Shown here piece after piece: positions 6,736-13,136 of a stretch of 23,447 bases of DNA. Source of the DNA: Equivita sp045641605 (GTDB lineage: Bacteria; Actinomycetota; Coriobacteriia; Coriobacteriales; Eggerthellaceae); the NCBI GenBank assembly GCA_045641605.1, contig JAZUHG010000008.1, positions 1-23,447 on the forward strand, in the 5' to 3' direction. The position numbers were made by a program, and so were the translations under genes. How positions within the stretch are numbered: position 1 is the stretch's first letter; each line of letters starts with the position of its first letter. The notes beneath the pieces were generated by a model. The model was not told the origin of the DNA. It saw only the letters and a program-made list of their open reading frames with translations, and made no database searches.

Positions 6736-8304
6736 ATGATGAAAAAAGAAAAAAACAAAAAAATAGCAAAAGACGAAGAAAAATTTGTTTCTGAAGAAAG
6801 CTTTTCTCCTAAAAGCGATGAAGAAGTTTCTAATCTTCTAAAAGAAGAAATTAACTCAAAACATGATGATTCTGAAAGCATTATTAACAGTGAGTTAAAT
6901 GCGGATAAAGAAAAACCTAAGAGAAAGAAGAAAGAAAAGAAGGAAAAGCCAAAAAAAGAAAGGCAAAATAAAAAGGAAGAAAAGAAAAACAAAAAGGGGT
7001 CGGAGGTTCAGGAAGACTCTAATAAAGATACAACAGAAGAGAAACAATCTGACAATAAGGAGCTAAAAGAAGAAAAGGCTTCGACCTCAAAGAAAAAAGA
7101 CAACAAGAAAAAAGAAAAGCAAGAAGAGTTTGATCCAGCAAAGGATGCTTTTGCTTCGGAGGACGATAAAAAACCCACCGACATACCTGATGCTCCGAAG
7201 AAACAAACCATCGAAGATCTTGCTGAAAATACATCTGGACCTGCTAAAAAGTATGCTATTGCACGAGTGGAGGCTCAAAAAGAGAAGAAAAAGAAAATTA
7301 TTATTGCATGTGTCACAATTGGCGTTTGTATTTTGAGTGTTTTGGGTGCATGGCTCTTTAGTTTCCTAAACACATCGTTTGAAGACGATGATTTTAAGAT
7401 TAAGGATGAGCTTACCGAGACAAGTTTCCACGAGCCATTCTATATGTTGCTCGTTGGTACCGATACCCGCGAAGGAAAGTCTTATAAGCTTTCGGACGGA
7501 AGGTCGGACAGTTGTATTTTGGTAAGAATTGACCCTATAAATTATGTAGTTACTATGATTTCTATCCCGCGTGATACTAAAATCACGGTGGATGGCTATA
7601 CGCAAAAATTTAATGCAACTTATGCTGCGGGTGGTATTAAGGCCACCATTAAGCAGGTAAAAGAAATGATGGGTGTTGACATCTCGCACTATGCGGAAAT
7701 TAGTTTTAATGGTTTGACCGACATGGTTGATGCTGTTGGAGGTGTTGAAGTCGACGTTCCACAAGCTATTTCCGATCCAAATGTTGATGTTTATGTTCCC
7801 GCCGGAAAACAAACTTTAAATGGGGTTCAAGCGCTTTCGTTCTCTCGTTCAAGGCACTTCGGCGATGGTGATTTTACAAGATCGGCTGACCAACGTGTGT
7901 TAATTGAGGCACTTATCAATAAGGCTTACCACACGGATATCTCTGAGCTTCCAAACATTTTGCGTGCGGCTAAAAACTTCGTTAAGACAGATCTTCGTCT
8001 TGGTGACATGATTGGCCTTGCAACTCAGTTCATGACAGCCGACCAAGAAATGAAGATTTATTCGGCAATGGTTCCATCGACTACAAGCTCCGAAGACGGG
8101 GTTTCGTATGTACTTACAGACAAATCTGCTCTTAAGCGAATGATGAAAATGGTCGAAAACGGTGAGGACCCACTAATGGTTGAGATTGACAGTGGGGCTT
8201 CGGTATGTAGTTCTAGGGATGCAGCAGACCTGGAAAAGAGGCGTAAAGAATATTACGAGCAGCATCCAGATTCACCAGGCCGCATTTCAAATTCGTCTTA
8301 TTAA
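6736..8304 (+). CDS. LCP-family (LytR-CpsA-Psr) cell-wall polymer transferase with long charged cytoplasmic tail
   Basis: A 522-residue type II membrane protein. Residues 1 to about 185 are an extremely Lys/Glu-rich, low-complexity cytoplasmic region. One transmembrane helix follows (about 188-210, after KKKKII), then the extracellular LCP domain. Family motifs are LLVGTDTREG (about 233-242), RSDSCILVRIDP, SIPRDTKI (about 275) and SRSRHFGDGDFTRSADQR (about 370-388), which contain the Arg and Asp residues that bind the polyprenyl pyrophosphate head group. LCP enzymes attach teichoic acids, capsule or glycans to peptidoglycan or proteins, with undecaprenyl-linked substrates; uppS, which makes that lipid, is nearby. 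The cytoplasmic tail is far longer than the usual few residues. The specific polymer cannot be told from sequence. No TGA is present; the stop is TAA. Confidence 0.93.
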   Translation: MMKKEKNKKIAKDEEKFVSEESFSPKSDEEVSNLLKEEINSKHDDSESIINSELNADKEKPKRKKKEKKEKPKKERQNKKEEKKNKKGSEVQEDSNKDTTEEKQSDNKELKEEKASTSKKKDNKKKEKQEEFDPAKDAFASEDDKKPTDIPDAPKKQTIEDLAENTSGPAKKYAIARVEAQKEKKKKIIIACVTIGVCILSVLGAWLFSFLNTSFEDDDFKIKDELTETSFHEPFYMLLVGTDTREGKSYKLSDGRSDSCILVRIDPINYVVTMISIPRDTKITVDGYTQKFNATYAAGGIKATIKQVKEMMGVDISHYAEISFNGLTDMVDAVGGVEVDVPQAISDPNVDVYVPAGKQTLNGVQALSFSRSRHFGDGDFTRSADQRVLIEALINKAYHTDISELPNILRAAKNFVKTDLRLGDMIGLATQFMTADQEMKIYSAMVPSTTSSEDGVSYVLTDKSALKRMMKMVENGEDPLMVEIDSGASVCSSRDAADLEKRRKEYYEQHPDSPGRISNSSY

Positions 8305-8334
8305 ACGTGTAATAATCTCGCAAAAGGCTTTAAA

Positions 8335-8371
8335 TATAATGCTATAATGCGAACATCAAATTTTAAGGAGG
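8335..8371 (+). promoter_or_regulatory. ytxH promoter -10 elements and ribosome-binding site
   Basis: Two TATAAT hexamers, at 8335-8340 and 8343-8348, precede a strong AAGGAGG at 8365-8371, which is four bases from the ATG at 8376. No convincing -35 box is seen. Confidence 0.5.
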
Positions 8372-8375
8372 AAAA

Positions 8376-8966
8376 ATGGGCAAAGGAATTAAGGGCTTAA
8401 TTTTAGGTGGAGCGGTTGGAGCTGCTCTAGGTATTTTATATGCTCCAAGGTCCGGCAAGAAAACGCGCGCTATGTTAGCCGAAAAGACCGACGCACTTTG
8501 GGGCGAAGAAGCTCAAAAGAAGGGCACTATTCTTGGCGAGGTTGCTAAGACTTCGAAGACAGCCGTTGAGGCCGGACAAAATATTTTTAACGAGGCAAAA
8601 AAAGGAAAGTTTGGCGAAATTACACGCGAGGCTAGCAAAAAAGGTCAAGAAATTTTTAAAAGCACAACAAGCTTTGTAAATGATTTTAGCGATGACAATG
8701 TTCGTCCTGTTTTTTCTGAAAAAAATGATGAGCTTCGTAAAAAAATAGAAAGCGCAAGAGCAAAAATTGCAAAGCAAGTTGCTAAAGACGTAAAAACTAG
8801 TGCCACAAAAACTGTAAAGCCAGCAACAAGAAAGGCTCCTGCTGCTAAGAAAACTGCAGCTAAAAGCCCTTCTACAAAGAAAGCCGTAAAAAAGACAGCA
8901 GCACAGAAGCCAGCTGCCAAAAAAGCAACTACAAAAAAGACTGCTAAGAGAACAGCCAAGAAATAA
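8376..8966 (+). CDS. YtxH-domain protein with histone H1-like Lys/Ala tail
   Basis: A 196-residue protein. The N-terminus (GIKGLILGGAVGAALGILYAPRSGKKTR) is a classic YtxH domain: a single Gly/Ala-rich hydrophobic helix followed by APxSGKKTR. The middle (about residues 35-135) is a charged helical region. The last 60 residues are almost wholly Lys, Ala, Pro and Thr, in AAKKTA/KKAVKK-type repeats, a composition shared with histone H1, mycobacterial HupB tails and other nucleic-acid-binding tails. This suggests a membrane-anchored protein whose tail could touch DNA, RNA or acidic polymers; no such function is proven. It has its own promoter-like region and ribosome-binding site. A PRC-barrel gene follows 5 bases later, indicating a shared operon. 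Confidence 0.88.
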   Translation: MGKGIKGLILGGAVGAALGILYAPRSGKKTRAMLAEKTDALWGEEAQKKGTILGEVAKTSKTAVEAGQNIFNEAKKGKFGEITREASKKGQEIFKSTTSFVNDFSDDNVRPVFSEKNDELRKKIESARAKIAKQVAKDVKTSATKTVKPATRKAPAAKKTAAKSPSTKKAVKKTAAQKPAAKKATTKKTAKRTAKK

Positions 8967-8971
8967 GTCAA

Positions 8972-9619
8972 GTGCTTAGTTCAAAAAGCCTATACAATAA
9001 ACGTGTGTATGTTGACGGAAGTAAGAAAAAATTAGGTCACATTCGCGCATTTATTTTTTCTGATAATAATTGTGTCGGGTTTCTTATTAAGAGGCCCGAT
9101 TTTTTATGGATGTTTCACAGGAAGCCAGGTTTTGTTTCCTTAAAAGAATGTACAATAAAAAAAGATGGTGTTTCTGTGAAAAATACTAAAGCAATTGTGC
9201 CCAAAAATAAAAATGATCAAAAATTATTAAACTGGCTTGAGCTTCCAGTGAACTTCGGAGACAAGAAAATTGGATATATTAGTCGTGTGGACTTTGATGC
9301 GAAGACAGGTGAGCTTAAAAGCATTGGACTTAGCCAAGGAACGATATCTGGAATGGTGTTGGGCAAGAGCGAAATTAAAGCAAAGGACATCGAAGGGTAT
9401 TCGGATAAACACCAGGCAGTGATGGTGAAAAATGGAGCAAGCATTTATGAAACTAAAAAAGGTGCTGCCGAAGCCGCGGGCAAAGCAACTTCGGTTGTTA
9501 TACACAAAGTTAAAAAGACCGCACCAAAAGTGGTAGACTCTATGCAAGAACAGAGTGATAAAATTCACAATATGTTTCATGAATTTAAAGACGAATTAAA
9601 AAAAGGAATGGAAGAATAA
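8972..9619 (+). CDS. PRC-barrel domain protein (two PRC-like units)
   Basis: A 215-residue protein starting with GTG five bases after the ytxH stop, with no visible ribosome-binding site, so it is probably translated by coupling. Residues about 5-80 form a PRC-barrel-like beta unit (RVYVDGSKKKLGHIRAFIF, then CVGFLIKRPD). A second PRC-like unit spans about 95-155 (GDKKIGYISRVDFDAKTGELKSIGLS). The C-terminus is a charged helix (about 160-215). PRC barrels occur in RimM, photosynthetic reaction centre H subunit and many small proteins of unclear role. No enzymatic residues are apparent. From memory, similar PRC-barrel proteins occur in Coriobacteriia, which is one of my placement clues. The function is unknown. 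Confidence 0.82.
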   Translation: MLSSKSLYNKRVYVDGSKKKLGHIRAFIFSDNNCVGFLIKRPDFLWMFHRKPGFVSLKECTIKKDGVSVKNTKAIVPKNKNDQKLLNWLELPVNFGDKKIGYISRVDFDAKTGELKSIGLSQGTISGMVLGKSEIKAKDIEGYSDKHQAVMVKNGASIYETKKGAAEAAGKATSVVIHKVKKTAPKVVDSMQEQSDKIHNMFHEFKDELKKGMEE

Positions 9620-9631
9620 AGAGGAGTAAAA

Positions 9632-10189
9632 ATGATTAATGATGTTTTAAAAAATACTGAAGCAAAAATGCAAGAAGCTGTAGGCGCGCTAAAAAATAAT
9701 TTAACGCAAGTCAGAACAGGCCGCGCAAATGCAAGTATTTTGGATGGAATTATGGTTGACTACTACGGCCAGCCAACACCAATTAATCAAATGGCCGCAA
9801 TAAAGACGCCAGATGCGCATCAACTTGCAATTGAGCCATGGGACAAGTCGCAACTTGGAGCAATTGAAAAAGCTATTGCCGAAAGTGACCTTGGAATTAC
9901 TCCAAACAACGATGGAAATGCAATCCGTCTTCCTTTCCCAAAGCTCACCGAAGAAAGCAGGCGTGAGCTGGTTAAAACATGTTCTCAGCTTGCTGAAGAA
10001 GGTCGTGTAGCTGTTAGAAATGCTCGCCGCGACGGGAACAATGGCATTTCTCAAACAGTAAAAGACGATAACCTAAGCGAAGACGAAGAGCGTCGCGGGC
10101 AAGACGAAGTCCAAAAGCTCACGGACAAGTACATCAAAGAGGTAGACGATGTCTTCGCCGCTAAAGAAAAAGAAGTAATGACTGTTTAG
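9632..10189 (+). CDS. frr: Ribosome recycling factor
   Basis: A 185-residue RRF, the normal family length, which with EF-G splits post-termination ribosomes. Recognisable segments are LTQVRTGRANASILDGIMVDYYG near the N-terminus, IEPWDKSQLGAIEKAIAESDLGITPNNDGNAIRLPFPKLTEE in the middle, and the RNARRDGN...DEVQKLTDKYI helix at the end. GAGGAG precedes the ATG. The stop codon TAG is followed with no gap by the TTG start of uppS. frr-uppS-cdsA-dxr is a widespread bacterial order; pyrH, often just upstream, is replaced here by the PRC-barrel gene. The Trp in IEPW is TGG. Confidence 0.98.
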   Translation: MINDVLKNTEAKMQEAVGALKNNLTQVRTGRANASILDGIMVDYYGQPTPINQMAAIKTPDAHQLAIEPWDKSQLGAIEKAIAESDLGITPNNDGNAIRLPFPKLTEESRRELVKTCSQLAEEGRVAVRNARRDGNNGISQTVKDDNLSEDEERRGQDEVQKLTDKYIKEVDDVFAAKEKEVMTV

Positions 10190-10939
10190 TTGAAGGCTCT
10201 TAGTGAAATATTTCCAAATATTCCTGCCGATATAAATATCGAAGAGCTTGACACTGCAAAAATTCCAAATCATGTAGCAATTATTATGGACGGCAACGGC
10301 CGATGGGCGAAGGCGCGTGGCAAGAACCGCTTGGCAGGTCATAAGGCTGGCGTGGATAGCGTCCGCGAAGTTGTGCGCGCTGCAAGCGACATCGGCGTGA
10401 AATATTTGACCGTTTATTCATTTAGTACGGAGAATTGGTCTCGTCCAAAAGACGAGGTCACAGGGCTTATGGACCTTTTCGCGAAGTCGATCCTTGCAGA
10501 GATGGATGAGCTTCACGCAAACAACGTTCGCGTTCAAATTTTGGGCGACATTTCTGCGCTGCCGGAAAAAACTCGCAAGGCTTTTGAGGCTGGCGTGGAC
10601 TTGATGAAGAACAACACCGGTATGACGTTGCTTCCGGCTGTAAATTATGGCAGCCGCGACGAAATTTTGCGCGCGGTTAAGGTTTGTGTCGAGAATAACG
10701 ATGGCAAGGCGCCTACCGAAGAAGAGTTCAGCCAACTTTTGTACACCCACGACGTCCCAGATCCAGAGCTTTTAATCCGAACTTCTGGCGAATTGCGTGT
10801 TTCGAACTTTCTACTTTGGCAAATTGCGTACTCGGAATTTTATGTCACGGACACTTTGTGGCCGGACTTTGATAGATACGAATTTTTGCGTGCGCTAATT
10901 GCGTATCAAAAGCGCGATCGACGCTTCGGAGGAGTTTAA
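10190..10939 (+). CDS. uppS: Isoprenyl transferase (undecaprenyl-diphosphate synthase)
   Basis: A 249-residue cis-prenyltransferase that condenses IPP onto farnesyl-PP to make the undecaprenyl carrier for wall polymers. Motifs in order are HVAIIMDGNGRWAKARG (catalytic Asp, about D34), GHKAGVDSVREVV, TVYSFSTENWSRP, and the C-terminal DPELLIRTSGELRVSNFLLWQ...YSEFYVTDTLWPDF. The start is TTG at 10190, immediately after the frr TAG, suggesting termination-reinitiation; no ATG fits before the catalytic motif. The stop TAA shares one base with the cdsA ATG. Local G+C is much higher than in most of the window (37 of 60 in bases 10321-10380). All Trp codons here are TGG. Confidence 0.97.
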   Translation: MKALSEIFPNIPADINIEELDTAKIPNHVAIIMDGNGRWAKARGKNRLAGHKAGVDSVREVVRAASDIGVKYLTVYSFSTENWSRPKDEVTGLMDLFAKSILAEMDELHANNVRVQILGDISALPEKTRKAFEAGVDLMKNNTGMTLLPAVNYGSRDEILRAVKVCVENNDGKAPTEEEFSQLLYTHDVPDPELLIRTSGELRVSNFLLWQIAYSEFYVTDTLWPDFDRYEFLRALIAYQKRDRRFGGV

Positions 10940-11775
10940 TGGCTGAAAAAAAGCAACATTCCGACTTATTTATAAGGCTTCGAAGTGGGCTTATATACGC
11001 CATTGTAATTTTGGCGGGATGCTTGCTGGGCAACTTGGCGACCATGATTGTGATTGCCGCGGCTTCGGGGGTTTGCGCGTACGAGTTTTATTTCATGCTC
11101 CGAAGTGATGCAAAACTTCCAAACGAAGCACTGGGAATTGCGGCGGCTGTTGCGTTTCCGGTTTGCTATTACTTCTTCCAAATGAAAGGCGTCATTTTTG
11201 TGACAGCTGCCTTTATCATAACGCTCCTGGTCTGATACGTTTTTTGAAGGCACGCGCGAATCGCGGATGTTTGCATAAGCTTTTTCGGTGCAATTTATAC
11301 GGGTTTCATGCTCACATGTTTGTTGGCGCTTCGCATGGCCATCCCGGGTGACGAAATTTGGGGCGGCGTCTTCGTAATTTTCTTGCTTACGACAATCTCA
11401 GTCAACGATGGCTTCGCCTACCTCTTTGGCAAGGCCTTCGGCAAACATAGGTTGGCCCCTCACATTTCTCCGAAGAAAACTTGAGAGGGTTTTATCCCTG
11501 CCTTAATTTGTTCAACCGCCATTTGGTTTGTACTTTTGATTTTCCCGGGCGTAAATGTTGAAGTTTGGCAGTGCATCGTCTTCGGACTTTTATGCGGCTT
11601 AGCTGGGGTTATTGGCGACCTCGTCGAAAGCCGTATGAAGCGCAACTCCGGCGTAAAAGACTCCGGCAACCTTATGCCGGGCCATGGCGGCTTGCTTGAC
11701 AGGTTGGACTCAATCTTTCTAGCCTCGCTATGCTGCGCCCTCCTAATGTTTACTTTCAACTGCATCCCCTTCTAA
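10939..11775 (+). CDS. cdsA: Phosphatidate cytidylyltransferase (contains three UGA-Trp)
   Basis: A 278-residue integral membrane enzyme making CDP-diacylglycerol, the branch point for bacterial phospholipids. In the standard code it would be cut at 11233-11235. With TGA as Trp the frame runs on through TGA codons 99, 103 and 182. Codon 182 falls in ISPKKTWEGF, the CdsA SPKKTWEG motif, which requires Trp. The C-terminal signature is intact: DLVESRMKRNSGVKDSGNLMPGHGGLLDRLDS, with the metal-binding Asp residues. Several hydrophobic helices are visible from residue 15 onward. GGAGGAG precedes the ATG, which overlaps the uppS stop by one base (TAATG). The TAA stop likewise overlaps the dxr start by one base. 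Confidence 0.97.
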
Positions 11776-12884
11776 TGAGTAACGCGAAAAACATAGTGGT
11801 TTTGGGTGCGAGCGGTTCGATTGGCCAGCAAACCTTGGACGTGGTTCGCCAGCATGCGGACAAGCTTAAAATTGTTGGGCTGGCAGTGTATTCGGCAAAA
11901 GATAAATTGGATGCCGCGGCCCAGGAATTTGGCGCGGATCACAAAATCGCAATTTCAGATTTCGAAAACACCGAAGACGCACAGGCTGCCATCCAAAAAA
12001 TGATTACTTCTGCGGATGTAGATGTTGTTGTGAATGCAATAAGTGGAGCTGCGGGGCTCATTGCAAGTTACGAGACTTTAAAGGCTGGCAAAAGACTTGC
12101 GCTCGCAAACAAAGAAAGCCTGGTTGTAGCAGGTGATTTGCTAATGCCGATGGCGGGGGACAATTTGTTGCCGATCGATAGTGAGCACGGCGCAATTTAT
12201 CAATGTTTGCTTGGTGAGGACAAAAAAGAAGTTTATAAAATTCACATTACTGCAAGCGGCGGACCTTTCTTCGGCATGAAGGAAGAAGATTTACAAAACA
12301 TTACTGCCGCCGAAGCCTTGAAACACCCCACGTGAAATATGGGTCCAAAAATTACAATTGATTCGGCTACCTTGATGAATAAAGGGCTCGAGGTAATTGA
12401 GGCGCACCATCTTTTTGGCGTTGATTATGACAAAATCAATGTTGTTGTTCAAAGGCAAAGCGCTATTCATAGCATGGTTGAATACACAGACGGAAGCGTA
12501 AAAGCCCATATGGGGACTACCGACATGAGAATTCCCATCCAGTATGCTTTGAGCTACCCAGAGAGGTGGGACACTCCCGTCGCTAGGATGGATTTTCAAA
12601 ATTTGGGGCACCTGGACTTCGGTAAGCCGGATTGTAAAACTTTCAAATGTCTTAAGCTTGCTTTTCAAGCTGGGCAAACAGGCGGCACAATGCCTTGCGT
12701 TATGAACGCAGCAAACGAAGTGGCCGTTAAGGAGTTTTTGGCCGGCAACATTAAGTTCTTGGACATTCCAGAGATTATCGAAGCCACCATGAACAATTTC
12801 AAAGCCGAAGACGTCCAGAACCTCGACCAATTAAACAAAATTGACGCTCAAGCCAGGGAATTTGCTAATTCTCTAAAAAATTAG
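11775..12884 (+). CDS. dxr: 1-deoxy-D-xylulose 5-phosphate reductoisomerase (contains one UGA-Trp)
   Basis: A 369-residue enzyme that converts DXP to MEP with NADPH, the first committed step of the MEP isoprenoid pathway, feeding the uppS product. Motifs are the NADPH loop VLGASGSIGQQTLD (about residues 8-21), ANKESLVVAGD, metal ligands in LPIDSEHGAIYQ (D135, E137), TASGGPF, and HPTWNMGPKITIDSATLMNKGLEVIEA. The Trp of HPTW (codon 187) is TGA at 12333-12335; this position is an almost invariant active-site Trp in the family. NAANEVAV supplies the third metal ligand. The start overlaps the cdsA stop by one base and lacks a ribosome-binding site, implying coupling. The stop is TAG. The usual downstream rseP and ispG genes are absent here. 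Confidence 0.97.
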
Positions 12885-12912
12885 TAGACAAATCCATAAA
12901 TTTGGGTATAAT
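12885..12912 (+). promoter_or_regulatory. Promoter of the tRNA-fMet gene
   Basis: A -35-like TAGACA (12885-12890), a 16-bp spacer and a perfect TATAAT (12907-12912). The tRNA begins about 28 bases after the -10 box, leaving room for a short 5' leader for RNase P. The -35 overlaps the end of dxr, whose TAG stop ends at 12884. Confidence 0.75.
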
Positions 12913-12940
12913 ACACAATCCCTGCGGTAAGCAGGCACGT

Positions 12941-13017
<77 letters not shown>

Positions 13018-13070
13018 TCATTTTCCAAATTCAAATTTAAATAATAATATCTAATCCAGGTATTTTGTAG

Positions 13071-13076
13071 TATAAT
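13071..13076 (+). promoter_or_regulatory. -10 element of the giant surface-protein gene
   Basis: TATAAT, preceded by TAG (TAGTATAAT), lies 60 bases before the ATG. No good -35 box is visible. An AGAGG ribosome-binding site sits seven to eight bases before ATG 13137. Confidence 0.55.
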
Positions 13077-13083
13077 TACACTT

Positions 13084-13103
13084 TTGTGGGAAAAGTCTCA
13101 CAA
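13084..13103 (+). repeat. Inverted repeat (hairpin) in the 5' leader of the giant gene
   Basis: TTGTGGG and CTCACAA form a 7-bp stem with one G.T pair and a 6-base loop, starting 8 bases after the -10 box. It could begin the transcript with a stabilising 5' hairpin or be an operator. It is not followed by a T-tract, so it is not a terminator. Confidence 0.45.
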
Positions 13104-13136
13104 TGTAAAACGAAAGGAAATTAAAAGAGGTAAATT

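Noticed and set aside
6527..7278. Minus-strand Phe/Ser-rich ORFs opposite the 3' end of ddl and the LCP tail
   Set aside because: They are complements of AAA/GAA-rich codons of the real gene, with no independent coding evidence.
8645..8971. Minus-strand ORF of about 108 residues opposite ytxH
   Set aside because: Its hydrophobic, Ala/Phe/Val-rich sequence is the antisense of the Lys/Ala-rich tail; there is no ribosome-binding site or family resemblance.
424..12335. Selenocysteine insertion at TGA codons
   Set aside because: The genes involved are not selenoproteins, the sites are Trp sites, and there are too many TGA codons in one protein.
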